64,000 nt of DNA. Source: Corynebacterium pollutisoli. Lineage in GTDB: Bacteria > Actinomycetota > Actinomycetes > Mycobacteriales > Mycobacteriaceae. Numbering within the stretch: position 1 is the first letter of the stretch; the number at the start of each line of letters is the position of its first letter. Location: NCBI RefSeq assembly GCF_900177745.1, contig NZ_FXAR01000004.1, forward strand, positions 62,001 to 126,000, in the 5' to 3' direction. A model generated the notes under the pieces. It saw only the letters and a program-made list of their open reading frames with translations, was not told the origin of the DNA and ran no database searches. The position numbers and the translations under genes are program-made. Positions 17,614 through 29,683 of this stretch are shown here, one piece after another.

Positions 17614-18314
17614 TTGAATAAGCGCTTTGCCGGGATCATCGCCGGCACCGTCCTCACCGCCTCCGCCGTCCTCGTCCCGGGAGCGGCAGCCCAGCCCCAC
17701 ACCCACGACGGGCGGGCAGGCGACTACACCTCCGTGACCGTGCGCGACGGGTTGGCCGACATGCACGGCCAGTACGTGTTCGTGCGGCACGGTACCTCGC
17801 TCGCCTCCGGCGGTGCCTGCTACGACGACTCCGCACTGCTTATCGACAAGCTCACCCCGGTGGCCGGCTGGTCCGGTTACTACACGGTCGACGCCTCCTG
17901 CCTCACCGGTGCACAGCCCGGTGATGATGCCGATGAGCAGCAGGGTGTCCCGCGCCCCGGCGACCAGAACCAGACCCCCGGCGATCAGGGGCAGGTCCCG
18001 GGTTGTCAGACCCCGGTCCAGCAGGAGCAGGAGCAGAGCCAGCAAGAGCAGGAGCAGGGTCAGGTGCCGGTCGAGGACTGCCAGATCCCCGTCGTCCCCG
18101 AGCCGGGCGACTGCATCAACCTGCCCGGCGACTGCCATGACGATGACACCGAGGATGACACCGAGGAGGAGAAGGAGGAGGGTTCCTCCGTCGTCGGCGG
18201 AGCCTTCCTGGGGCTGTCCGCGCTCGCGGGTCTGGCGTTCTCGGAGCGCTCGCCATCGGTCTGGTGGCCGTGGCCGCGGGTGTTCTGCTGATCCTGCGTC
18301 GTCGCTCTTTCTAG
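17614..18314 (+). pseudogene. Secreted surface protein, frameshifted just before its anchor
   Basis: TTG start with AAGGAAG 7 bp upstream. Signal peptide MNKRFAGIIAGTVLTASAV, then a domain with one pair of cysteines (SGGACYDDS, DASCLTG). A Gln/Pro/Asp-rich low-complexity stalk follows, with three more cysteines and an acidic run. In the given frame the membrane anchor breaks off after AFLGLSALAGLAF and the protein ends at 18291. Adding one base near 18232-18243 (CTGGCGTTC) restores VLGALAIGLVAVAAGVLLIL and RRRSF, stopping at 18314. This is the same hydrophobic-plus-Arg anchor as in the protein at 5519. Sequencing error, decay or phase variation are all possible. Confidence 0.75.
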
Positions 18315-18359
18315 GGCAGACTGCGGCCGAGGGGAGCCCTCATTCCTCGGCCCGGGTCG

Positions 18360-18430
18360 TGCACTTATACCCTCACCGTCTGCCGCGAAACGGCCTTGGT
18401 AATAAGTCCTCAGTCAGGGTGATAGTGCAG
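18360..18430. other. Noncoding element A (pairs with element at 38736)
   Basis: A 71-bp stretch whose ends can pair (TGCACT...ACCCT with AGGGT...AGTGCA, internal loop). It is about 73% identical to 38736-38806, including one compensatory change in the stem (T-A here, C-G there). No ORF with normal codon use covers it. Possible structured RNA or dispersed repeat. Confidence 0.45.
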
Positions 18431-18549
18431 CTGGCCGGGAACCTCTCGCCCGTGGAGGCGGCAGAGGCACGGTACGAGCACGGCGTGACGCCTCCCCGCC
18501 CGCGAATTCCTCGCGGTAAGGGACTCACCCCAGGCCGATAAACGCACAG

Positions 18550-18581
18550 AAGGACCGCCGGGACATCTCCCGGCGGTCCTT
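18550..18581. terminator. Bidirectional terminator between convergent genes
   Basis: A 14-bp perfect stem (AAGGACCGCCGGGA and its complement) with loop CATC, followed by TTCC on the plus strand and preceded by A-rich sequence. It serves the surface protein (plus) and the DUF5319 gene (minus). Confidence 0.85.
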
Positions 18582-18593
18582 TCCTGTTTCCTC

Positions 18594-18965
18594 CTAGCGC
18601 GCGTTGAGTCCGTCGAGGAATCCGACGGCGTACTCCCACGGCACGTATGCGTTGACGTCGGGCTCCATGGAGGGCTCGTGGACGGGGGCCAGCTCGTTGC
18701 GGAGGCTGGCGGCCATGTTCGCGGCCATGATGTCCCAGTCGTAGTAGTGCAGGTCATCGCAGTCCTCGCAGAGGAAGAAGATGCCGAGGATGCCGTGCGG
18801 CGTGAGCTCCTCGCGGAAACGGGCCACGAGGGCCAGGTCCTGGGTGATGTGCAGTCGCTCCTCGTCGGACAGCGGCGGAGCGGGCTCGTCGGGGTCCAGG
18901 AAGGACGCCGGGTCGTTCGGGTCGTTCGCGAACGGGTCGAGCGGCATCTGCGAGTCGTAGTTCAC
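18594..18965 (-). CDS. DUF5319 family protein
   Basis: 123-aa soluble protein of the conserved actinobacterial family found between rsdA and guaB (Rv3412 position in M. tuberculosis). Seen: MPLDPFANDPNDPASFLDPDE, then a two-cysteine segment FLCEDCDDLHYYDWDIM that could bind a metal, and a C-terminal PWEYAVGFLDGL. The GTG at 18965 (VNYDSQMPLDPF) is preferred because homologues start there; an upstream in-frame TTG at 19001 is possible. Biochemical role unknown. Confidence 0.8.
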   Translation of the reverse strand: MNYDSQMPLDPFANDPNDPASFLDPDEPAPPLSDEERLHITQDLALVARFREELTPHGILGIFFLCEDCDDLHYYDWDIMAANMAASLRNELAPVHEPSMEPDVNAYVPWEYAVGFLDGLNAR

Positions 18966-19044
18966 ACCCGCCACACTATTGTGGACCAGCTCAATGGGCA
19001 ATTCCCTGCCGCTACCAGTCCGGGATGAAAAGGCACTAAGGTGA

Positions 19045-20607
<1,563 letters not shown>

Positions 20608-20625
20608 TCCGCCTCTTCCGCCGCC

Positions 20626-20658
20626 AGGCCGGGGACCCCGCTCCAGGGGCCCCGGCCT
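20626..20658 (+). terminator. Hairpin between guaB and guaB3
   Basis: AGGCCGGGG/CCCCGGCCT arms enclosing a smaller ACCCCG...GGGG hairpin; no U-run. It may attenuate read-through into guaB3. Confidence 0.6.
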
Positions 20659-20707
20659 GCTCCGTGTGCGGTAGAGTTGATCCGGTTAACCAGAAAGGAC
20701 CGCATCC

Positions 20708-21859
20708 ATGCGTGACTACGTCGAGATCGGCGTGGGCCGGGAGGCCCGCCGCACCTACAGCCTGTCGGACATCTCCATCGTCCCGTCGCGACGCACCCGC
20801 TCCTCCAGCGACGTCGACACCACCTGGCACATCGACGCCTACACCTTCGGCATCCCCGTCATGTCGCACCCCACCGATGCTCTGGCCAGCCCGGACTTCG
20901 TCATCGAGATGGACAAGCAGGGTGGCCTGGGTGTCATCAACGCGGAGGGCCTGTGGGGCCGCCAGGCGGATCTCGACGCCGCCGTCGCCCGCGTCGTGGA
21001 AGCCGTGACCTCCGACGACAACATCGACGGCGCCAGCGCGCAGGCCATCGCCCTGCTGCAGGAACTGCACGCCGCGCCTATCGACGAAGACCTGCTCGCC
21101 GACCGCATCGCCGAGGTCCGCGCCTCGGGCGCCACCGTCGCGGTGCGCGTCTCCCCGCAGCGGGCCCGCGAGCTGGCCCCGATGGTGATCAAGGCGGGGG
21201 CGGAGATCCTCGTCATCCAGGGCACCATGATCTCCGCCGAGCACGTCGCCACCGGCGGTGAGCCGCTCAACCTCAAGGAGTTCATCGGCTCGCTCGAGGT
21301 GCCCGTCATCGCCGGCGGTGTCGCCGACTACACCACCGCCATGCACCTCATGCGCACCGGTGCGGCCGGCATCATCGTCGGCGGCGGCACCAACACCAAT
21401 GAGTTCGCCCTGGGCATCGAGGTCCCCATGGCCACCGCCATCGCCGACGTCAGTGCCGCGCGCCGCGAGTACCTCGACGAGACCGGTGGCCGCTACGTCC
21501 ACATCATCGCCGACGGCGAGATCGAGACCTCCGGTGACGTCGCCAAGGCCATCGCCTGCGGCGCCGACGCCGTCATGCTCGGCACCACCCTGGCACCCGC
21601 CGCGGAGGCCGCCGGAAAGGGCAGCTTCTGGCCCGCCGTGGCCGGCCACCCGCGTTTCCCGCGCGGCCTGGTCGAGGCCCCGCAGGACTTCTTCTTCGAG
21701 GGCGTCGAGGCCCCGAGCCTGGAGAAGATCCTCCACGGGCCGTCCACCGAGGCCTTCGGCAACCAGAACATCGTCGGCGGCCTGCGCCGTGCGATGGCCA
21801 AGTGCGGTTACACCGACCTGAAGTCCTTCCAGAAGGTGGGTCTGGCGGTCAAGCGCTAG
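20708..21859 (+). CDS. guaB3: GuaB3-type IMP dehydrogenase/GMP reductase family protein
   Basis: 383-aa CBS-less paralogue of IMP dehydrogenase, conserved in actinobacteria beside guaB. The barrel motifs are visible: MSHPTDALASPDFVIEMDKQG, IAGGVADYTTAMHLM, IADGEIETSGDVAKAI. The loop that carries the catalytic cysteine in true IMPDH reads GGGTNTNEFALGI here, without a cysteine, so IMPDH activity is unlikely from the sequence. Some GuaB3 proteins act as GMP reductases; which reaction applies here cannot be decided by reading. AGAAAGGA ribosome site before the ATG. Confidence 0.9.
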   Translation: MRDYVEIGVGREARRTYSLSDISIVPSRRTRSSSDVDTTWHIDAYTFGIPVMSHPTDALASPDFVIEMDKQGGLGVINAEGLWGRQADLDAAVARVVEAVTSDDNIDGASAQAIALLQELHAAPIDEDLLADRIAEVRASGATVAVRVSPQRARELAPMVIKAGAEILVIQGTMISAEHVATGGEPLNLKEFIGSLEVPVIAGGVADYTTAMHLMRTGAAGIIVGGGTNTNEFALGIEVPMATAIADVSAARREYLDETGGRYVHIIADGEIETSGDVAKAIACGADAVMLGTTLAPAAEAAGKGSFWPAVAGHPRFPRGLVEAPQDFFFEGVEAPSLEKILHGPSTEAFGNQNIVGGLRRAMAKCGYTDLKSFQKVGLAVKR

Positions 21860-21873
21860 TTTTCTCCGGTGGC

Positions 21874-21902
21874 AGCCCGGTCCCCGCGGTGGAGGCCGGG
21901 CT
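21874..21902 (+). terminator. Terminator of guaB3
   Basis: AGCCCGG/CCGGGCT stem with a 15-nt loop, followed by TTCTC; 14 bp after the stop. Confidence 0.75.
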
Positions 21903-21934
21903 TTCTCATGCCCGGGGGTCGGTGCTGACCCGGG

Positions 21935-22011
21935 GTTCCCACGTGGATATGGGCGGGACCTTTTCCGCGACCTGCGGAAACGTCGGCCCCCGGAAAAATC
22001 GGCGTGGGAAC
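21935..22011. terminator. Nested hairpins between guaB3 and the exporter gene
   Basis: Outer 9-bp inverted repeat GTTCCCACG (21935) / CGTGGGAAC (22003) and inner hairpin TTTCCGC/GCGGAAA (21962-21980). Probably the terminator of the minus-strand exporter, separating it from guaB3. Confidence 0.5.
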
Positions 22012-22030
22012 ACCGAGGTGATACCAACCC

Positions 22031-22879
22031 TCACCGTCGCGCCGTGAGCGTCGTGCCCATCGACGCCGCGACCACCATCGCCACCGCCACCAGCAGGGCG
22101 ACCGACGCCGTCTGCCCCAGCACGACCCACCCGATGAGCGCGGCGAACACGGGCTCCAGCGCCAGCAGCACACCGAACACCGCCGGCGGCAGGGACCGCA
22201 GCGCCACCAGTTCGAAGGAATAGGGGATGAGGGAGGCCAGCACGGCGGTGAGCACCGCCAGGCCGAGCAATCCGGGCGAATCCAGAATCGTCGCCACCCC
22301 ACCCGCCCCGAACGGCACCACCATGGCTGCCGCGAGCAGGAACGCCACGGCGAGCCCGCCCTGGCCGGGGACGAGTTCACCGACGCGTCGAGAAGCGAGG
22401 ATGTAGCCCATCCAGAAGGCGCCGGCGACCAACGCCCAGGTCACGCCCCACGGGTCGAGGGATTCCCCGGTCCAGGAATCCCAGCCGAGCAGGGCCAGGC
22501 CACCGGCCGCCAGCCCGACCCAGAGGAATTCCCGCGCGCCGCGTGAGAGCAATGCCGCCAGCAGCAGGGGTCCGATGAACTCGATGGTCACCGCCGGGGC
22601 CAGGGGGATGAGGGCGATGGCGGCGTAGTAGAAGCCGTTCATCCCGGCCAACGTCACGGCGAACAACCCCACGGCCACCCACTGCGTCCGCGACCAGTCC
22701 CGTACCGCGGGTCGGGCGATGGCGAAGAGCAGGAGACCGGCGACGAGGAGGCGGATCGTCGTCACGCCCCACGGGCCGGCGTGGGGGAAGACGTGGGTGG
22801 CCACCGCGCCACCGAGCTGGAGGGAGGCGCAGGAGGCGAGGACGAGGCCGACGGCGCCGGGGGAGACACGATTCGACAT
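22031..22879 (-). CDS. EamA/RhtA-family exporter
   Basis: 282-aa membrane protein with about ten helices and two EamA repeats. Relatives include RhtA, which exports threonine and homoserine, and other metabolite exporters. Seen: GGAVATHVFPHAGPWGVTTIRLL in the first repeat, FYYAAIALIPLAPAVTIEFIGPL, and a second repeat ending with the family's LLALEPVFAALIGWVVLGQ. ATG at 22879. Its promoter region faces that of the PAS-domain gene and contains a short inverted repeat. The substrate is not indicated. Confidence 0.85.
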   Translation of the reverse strand: MSNRVSPGAVGLVLASCASLQLGGAVATHVFPHAGPWGVTTIRLLVAGLLLFAIARPAVRDWSRTQWVAVGLFAVTLAGMNGFYYAAIALIPLAPAVTIEFIGPLLLAALLSRGAREFLWVGLAAGGLALLGWDSWTGESLDPWGVTWALVAGAFWMGYILASRRVGELVPGQGGLAVAFLLAAAMVVPFGAGGVATILDSPGLLGLAVLTAVLASLIPYSFELVALRSLPPAVFGVLLALEPVFAALIGWVVLGQTASVALLVAVAMVVAASMGTTLTARR

Positions 22880-22941
22880 GGTGACATCACCATAGCTGAG
22901 CAGGGAATACGGGGGCGTCGAGAAGCGGGGAGTTAGATGCG

Positions 22942-22959
22942 TCACTTCGCGGGAAGTGA
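22942..22959. promoter_or_regulatory. Inverted repeat in the exporter/PAS divergent region
   Basis: TCACTTC-GCGG-GAAGTGA, 7-bp arms, about 65 bp from the exporter start and 90 bp from the PAS gene start. Candidate operator. Confidence 0.4.
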
Positions 22960-23046
22960 ATACGATACTTTTGCCTCCGGCCCATCTTTCGGCGATACGC
23001 TCAACCGGTTCGTCACCGTGACGCCCCACGAAAGACCATTGCCACG

Positions 23047-24379
23047 ATGACCATCCACCATCAGATGTCCCGCTTCGCTGCCGAACACCACGTGCAGGAG
23101 GTGGGGGTCGATGACCTGTTCTTCTCCACGACCGACCACCGGGGAGTGGTGACCGACTTCAACGACGTGTTCGTCCGCCTCTCCCGCTTCCCGGCGGAGG
23201 AACTCAACGGCGCTGCGCACAATGTCATCCGGCACCCCGACATGCCGGGCGGGGTGTTCCGGGTCATTTGGGACACCCTCCACGCCGGGGAGCCCTTCGT
23301 CGGTTACGTGCGCAACCGGGCGAAGGACGGGGCGGGCTATGACGTCCTCGCCACCGTCACCCCGCTTCCCGACGGCGGCTTCCTCTCTGTCCGCACCGCC
23401 CCCACCACCGATACCTTCGCCCTGGCCTCCCGCCTCTACTTCGAGATGAACGACGTGGAGCAGTGGGTGATCAACAATGACGGGGTGAATCGGCGGGACG
23501 CGGCGGATGTGGGCTCCCGCCGTCTGCAGGAGGAGCTGGAGAAGGAGGGGATCGCCGGGTACCGCGACCTCATGTACGACCTGCTGCCCGGGGAGGTGGC
23601 GGAACTGGAACGTCGCTCGGGGATCGACATCGACGAGCTGGGGCGTCGTAACGCGATGTCGGCGGCCGTGGTGGCCGTCTACCGCGCCCTCGACGACTTC
23701 ATGGCGGAGCAGGAGGCGATGACCGCCACCGTGACGGCCCTGCAGGCGGTGAGCGCCCGCCTCGACGAGGAGACCGAGACCACCAGCCGCGTCGCCGGGG
23801 AGATGGACAACCTCCGCATCGAGGGGCCGGCCGCGACGCTGCTGTTCGCTCCGCTGCAGGTGTGGGCCAACATGCGTGACATCGTCGCCGAGTACATCGC
23901 GGCCCTGCAGGAACTGCTCGCCTGCTGCCGCCGCTGAGTGAACAGGCCCGCTTCTACGTCGCCCTGGCCCGCCTCCACGCCCTCATGACCTCGCAGTTCG
24001 CCGCCGGGGAGGCGGACCGCAGCCAGTCGATACGCACGCTGGTCGCGGCCCTCAAGGAGGGGCTGGCGACGATGAGCCCCCTCGTCGCCGAGCGGCAGCG
24101 GGTGTCGCGCCGGGTGGAACTCAAGGACGGCTCCGTGCTCAACCTGCTGGAGACCCCCGCCTCACGATCGGCGGCTGGCTCGACGACACCCGCGCCGCGG
24201 AGCTGGCGGAGGGCACGGACACACTGGTGGCGCAGGCGCGCGAATCGATCGGCCGTTCGGACGCCGCGATGCAGGAGCTGCGCGTCCTGGGGGAGGCGCT
24301 CGGCGGGCAGCGTGACCTCGGTTTCGACCAGCTGCGGATCGCCGTGGGGCACCTCGCGGAGGCGGTGGACGGGGACTGA
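23047..24379 (+). pseudogene. Aerotaxis-type PAS-domain protein with two frameshifts
   Basis: Residues about 15-125 form an Aer-like PAS domain (LFFSTTDHRGVVTDFNDVF, then HNVIRHPDMPGGVFRVIWD, RAKDGAGYDV). Long helical segments follow. The given frame ends at 23937 after LLACCRR, but coding continues in a second frame (PPLSEQARFYVALARLHALM) and from about 24160 in a third (LTIGGWLDDTRAAELAEG) to a TGA at 24377-24379. Both shifts equal one missing base, near 23919-23934 and in a run of five C at about 24154-24158. Restored, the protein has about 444 aa with no membrane segment and no chemotaxis signalling tip. The ligand of the PAS pocket is unknown. Confidence 0.75.
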
Positions 24380-24424
24380 ACGGCCGACGGGGGTTGGTGC
24401 GGGCCGCGTAGTAGGATCAGACGC

Positions 24425-25987
<1,563 letters not shown>

Positions 25988-25999
25988 TCCTCCCCGCGG

Positions 26000-26038
26000 C
26001 AGCCCCCTCTGACACCGTTGTCGGGGGGCGCTGTTTTT
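26000..26038 (+). terminator. Terminator of guaA
   Basis: Stem CAGCCCCC...GGGGGCGCTG with inner GACA/TGTC pairing, followed by TTTTT. A copy of the 13-mer begins at its last bases. Confidence 0.85.
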
Positions 26039-26051
26039 GCTTATCGACGCC
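26039..26051 (-). repeat. 13-mer, copy 3 (after the guaA terminator)
   Basis: Exact GCTTATCGACGCC directly after the T-run of the guaA terminator; intergenic. Confidence 0.9.
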
Positions 26052-26084
26052 CGCGTGACGATGTCGTCACCCACCCTGGAGGGT

Positions 26085-27271
26085 TCATGTTCGGGAGGGT
26101 GGGCCTAACGTAGTGTGCGGGCCGGGGCCCGGGTGACGATATCGCCATCGGAATCCGATGATCCCCGCCGCGAGCAACCACAGCGCCGACCACAGCACCA
26201 CCGCGGCGGCGATGTCCGGGGCCCAGGGCCACAGGATGTGCAGCGGGTATCCGAGGACGTACGGGGTGGCCAGGGAGACCACGGCGATGAGCACCGCGAA
26301 CACCGCCACCCAGCGGCGGGGTCGCAGAGCCAGGGCGAGGACGGGGAGGAGGCACGCCATCATGAGCCACAGTGACAGTCGGGAGGGGGCGGGCAGCGGT
26401 TCGACCTGCCCGCCGAGTTCCGCGCGGACGATGTTGTCGGCCCATGCACCCAGGCGCTGCGCCTCGGTCTCGCCGTAGTAGGTGGTGAGCAGCACCACCG
26501 CGCGGTCGAGCTCGGGAACGAGGGTGACGTGGGCGAAGTAGCCGGGCACCGCGCCGTTGTGGCGGTAGGTGGTGACCTCGGTGCCTGCGCGGGCGTCGAT
26601 AAGCATTGACTCCTGGCGCCACGCGGCGGAGGGCTCGGCGAGCTGCCGGGCAGCGAAGTCGGCGAGGGTGGTGATGTCGCCGGCGAGGTAGCCGTAGCCG
26701 AGGCCGGTGGGGTCGTGACGCGCGGGCAGCGGCATCCGCCAGGAGAGGAAGGGGACGGAGCCGGCGGGGACGTCGCCGTCGGTGACCACGCCGGGGGCGA
26801 CGGTGGCGAAGTCCGGCCCGGTCTCCTCCAGCACGGCCTGCAGGAGCACGTAGTTGAGGCTGGAGTAGCGGTAGCCGCGCTCACCCAGAGGTTGGTCGGC
26901 GACGTCGCTGAGCTCCACCCCGTCGCCGTCGGTGAGGGTGATGTCGTGCGGCAGCCCGGAGGTGTGCTCGAGCAGGTCCGCGAGGGTGGTGCCGCGGTGC
27001 GCGAGTTCGGTGTCCCGCAGGGCGGGGAGCACCTCGGCGACCGGGGTGGTGAGTGGGAGATCGCCGGCCTCCACGGCTGCGGCGGTGATGGTCTTGGACA
27101 CGGAACCGAACTGGTAGAGGCGGCCCGGGTCGGTGTGCGCGGCGTCGGTACGCAGGATGCCCGCGGAGGACACGACGGCCATCTCGGTGGGCGTGGCGGG
27201 GGCGGGGCATCGAGGGTGCCACCGCCCACCGCGGCTGCGATCAGGGCCGGGGCCAGCAGGCGGGAGAACAT
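26085..27271 (-). pseudogene. Secreted serine hydrolase (beta-lactamase/PBP fold), frameshifted in the leader
   Basis: The start ATG (27271) opens a good signal peptide, MFSRLLAPALIAAAVGGG. The enzyme body lies in another frame; adding one base in the C/G runs near 27195-27210 joins them as DAPAPATPTEM. The body carries the SxxK serine motif FGSVSKTI, a YxN-type motif in YSSLNY, and a YRHNGAVPGYF block. It is therefore of the class C beta-lactamase/D-aminopeptidase/esterase type. Three C-terminal membrane helices follow. Just downstream of esrI on the same strand with 2 bp between them, so it could belong to the envelope-stress response. The true activity is unknown. Confidence 0.78.
26592..26604 (+). 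repeat. 13-mer, copy 4 (inside the serine hydrolase gene)
   Basis: Exact GGCGTCGATAAGC; on the coding (minus) strand it encodes LIDA. Confidence 0.9.
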
Positions 27272-27273
27272 GG

Positions 27274-28365
27274 TCAGTCCTGGGCGGGAAGGTCACGCGG
27301 CACCGTGACCTTGACGGGACCGATGCCGCCCTCGACCTGGAGCGTGAGCGTGCCGCCGGGGGAGCGGTCGTTGTAGGTACCCTCCGCGCAGTCCATCTCG
27401 CCGAGGCCCTCCTCGCAGGTGAGCGTCACGGGGATGGCGGAGGGCAGGTGGACGTTGACGGGGCCGAGTCCACCTTCGACGCGGACGGTGTGGGAGTCAT
27501 CGAGCGGGGGCAGTTGGCGCAGATCCACCTCGAGGGAACCGATCTCGCCCTGGTAGTGGTCCTGCAGCTCCGCCTCGGCGGCGGGGGTGAAGGTGAGGTC
27601 CCGGCCGATCTCGTCGTTCTGGTACAGGTAGGTGCCGAACACGCCGACGGCGATGGTGGCGGCACTGAGGGCACCGACCAGGCCGAGGGCCACCCAGGGC
27701 CAGATCCGCGGCTTCCGGCGGACCGGCTGCGGGGGGAGGCCGGGCTCGGGCAGATCCCAGGCGAAGGGGGCGGTGCCCAGCGGATCCCAGGACGGCGGGG
27801 TCTCACGCCCCGGCGGGAAGGCGGTGCCCTCGGCCGGGTAGTAGCCGCTCAGGTCGACGGGGGCGGACATGGTGGGTGCCGGTTCCTCCCGCTCGGCCAA
27901 CAGGCCGGCCGGCGGCTGCGGGGTGCGCTGGTGGAGCAGCCACCAGGTGCCCAGAAGAAGCCCCACGGCCAGCAGGCCGGAGGAGAACAGGGCCCCCTCC
28001 GTGCCGAAGGAGCCGAAGGTGAGGATGAAGAAGATGAGCAGCCACCAGCCGGCGGTGCGTTCCCGCGATTCCGGTGGGCTCAGTGTCTCCTTCCGGCGGG
28101 AGATCGCCGTGATCGGTGCGGTGGTCATGCCGTAGCGGGGCATGCACATCCAGGCCAGCAGGTAGGCGGCCAGGCCACCACCGAAGGTGAACAGGGAGAC
28201 GACGAAGAGGACGCGGACGATGGTCGGGTCGATCTGGTAGCGCGCGCCGATGCCCTCACAGACACCGGCGATCTTGGCGTTGCCGCCCTGCTCGGCGGGG
28301 ATGCGGGGCGGGCGGGTGGCCCACATGCGGGAGACGGTGTCGGCGAAGGTCTGCGTGGTGGTCAT
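27274..28365 (-). CDS. esrI: PspC-domain membrane protein, EsrI-like inhibitor of EsrSR
   Basis: 363-aa membrane protein. An N-terminal PspC domain (NAKIAGVCEGIGARYQID, one helix, LLAWMCMPRYG) is followed by further helices, a Pro-rich linker and another helix (WPWVALGLVGALSAATIAVG). The C-terminal beta-rich domain has repeated GPVNVHLPS / GPVKVTVPR motifs like LiaF/cell-wall-stress proteins. Divergent from a PspC-type sensor kinase and response regulator, as in the C. glutamicum EsrISR three-component system, where EsrI restrains signalling until envelope stress. The orthology is inferred from domain content and position. Confidence 0.82.
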   Translation of the reverse strand: MTTTQTFADTVSRMWATRPPRIPAEQGGNAKIAGVCEGIGARYQIDPTIVRVLFVVSLFTFGGGLAAYLLAWMCMPRYGMTTAPITAISRRKETLSPPESRERTAGWWLLIFFILTFGSFGTEGALFSSGLLAVGLLLGTWWLLHQRTPQPPAGLLAEREEPAPTMSAPVDLSGYYPAEGTAFPPGRETPPSWDPLGTAPFAWDLPEPGLPPQPVRRKPRIWPWVALGLVGALSAATIAVGVFGTYLYQNDEIGRDLTFTPAAEAELQDHYQGEIGSLEVDLRQLPPLDDSHTVRVEGGLGPVNVHLPSAIPVTLTCEEGLGEMDCAEGTYNDRSPGGTLTLQVEGGIGPVKVTVPRDLPAQD

Positions 28366-28478
28366 GACTTCATTGTGGGTTGTTGTGGTGGGGAAACGGT
28401 ATCGGGATCCACCCTGATTTCAAGTTTTCAGGGTCTGCCCCGATGTGTCCGGGGTGTGCGTCTGACAGGATCAGGGGC

Positions 28479-29678
28479 ATGAGCAACGCCACCCCGGTCC
28501 CGTACGGGACGGATCCCGCCCGCGCCGCCACCGGCCCCTACCCGACGTACCGCCGCCCCCGTTCGGGCCGCGTCATCTCGGGTGTGGCCGGTGGTCTGGC
28601 CGTGCATCTGGGGGTGGACGTGTTCTACGTCCGGCTGGCGTTCATCGTCGCCTCCTTTCTCTCCGGTCTGGGCGTCATGGCGTACGCGGGACTGTGGATG
28701 TTCTCCAAGGCCTCCGACGAGGTGGTGCTGCCGGAGCGTACGCATCAGCTCTCGCGCCCGGTGTACCTGCTGCTGGCGGTGGTTGGCGGCCTGGGCTTCT
28801 TCATGTCGGTGACGCTGGTCTCCGGTGTCCCGGGGGCGGTGCTCGTGCCGCTGCTCGTCGCCGGTATCGGTGCGGTGCTCGCCTGGCAGGCCTACGACCG
28901 GGGCCTGGAGTCGGGGCGCAGTTACGTCAGCATCATCGGCGGCGCGGCGCTGGTGCTGGCGGGCGTGGTGGTGACCATCTTCTTCGCCGACAGCTCCGGT
29001 GGCTTCGCGGCGGCGCTCATCGCGGTGGTGCTCACCCTGGCGGGTGTGGCGGCGCTCGGTGTGCCGCTCATCATCCGCCTGTGGGATTCCCTGGCGGAGG
29101 AGCGCGCGGCGAAGGCGGCGAGCGAGGAGCGGGCGGAGATCGCCTCGCGCCTGCACGACTCGGTGCTGCAGACGCTGGCGCTGATACAGAAGCGTTCCGA
29201 CGACCCCGCCGAGGTCTCCCGCCTCGCCCGCGGGCAGGAGCGTGAGCTGCGGCAGTGGCTTTTCGACGCCGAGGAGAAGATCCACCAGACCGTCTTCGCC
29301 GCCGTCGAGACCGCGTGCGGCGAGGTGGAGGATCTCTTCGGCATCCGTATCGCCCCCGTCACCGTCGGCGAGGACCTCGATCTCAGTGAGGAGACGCAGG
29401 CCGTCGTCCTGGCGGCGCGGGAGGCGATGGTGAATGCGGCGAAGCACGCGGGCGTCGAGAAGCTCGATGTCTACGCGGAGATCCTCGCCGGCGAGCTGTC
29501 CATCTTCGTGCGCGACCGCGGGGCGGGGTTCGATCCGGCCGATATCCCGGAGGACCGTCACGGTATCCGCGATTCCATCGAGGGCCGCATGGAGCGGATC
29601 GGCGGCACGGCACGTATCCGCTCCACACTGGGGGAGGGCACCGAGGTCACCGTGAGCTACCGACTGCCGGTATCCTGA
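28479..29678 (+). CDS. esrS: Sensor histidine kinase with PspC domain (EsrS-like)
   Basis: 399-aa kinase. The N-terminal PspC domain (GRVISGVAGGLAVHLGVDVFYVR, shown here in part) and about five to six membrane helices lead into a HisKA_3 dimerisation domain. The phospho-accepting histidine is in ASRLHDSVLQTL. The C-terminal HATPase domain has AAREAMVNAAKHAG and DRGAGFD. The start ATG at 28479 follows AGGGGC; the longer reading upstream lacks support. Only 5 bp separate it from the response regulator. Envelope-stress sensing is expected from the C. glutamicum counterpart. Confidence 0.88.
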   Translation: MSNATPVPYGTDPARAATGPYPTYRRPRSGRVISGVAGGLAVHLGVDVFYVRLAFIVASFLSGLGVMAYAGLWMFSKASDEVVLPERTHQLSRPVYLLLAVVGGLGFFMSVTLVSGVPGAVLVPLLVAGIGAVLAWQAYDRGLESGRSYVSIIGGAALVLAGVVVTIFFADSSGGFAAALIAVVLTLAGVAALGVPLIIRLWDSLAEERAAKAASEERAEIASRLHDSVLQTLALIQKRSDDPAEVSRLARGQERELRQWLFDAEEKIHQTVFAAVETACGEVEDLFGIRIAPVTVGEDLDLSEETQAVVLAAREAMVNAAKHAGVEKLDVYAEILAGELSIFVRDRGAGFDPADIPEDRHGIRDSIEGRMERIGGTARIRSTLGEGTEVTVSYRLPVS

Positions 29679-29683
29679 ACCGC

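Noticed and set aside
22021..22045. Third copy of the noncoding element (ACCCTCACCGTC)
   Set aside because: The match is about 14 bp and lies in the C-terminal coding region of the exporter; the rest of the element is absent.
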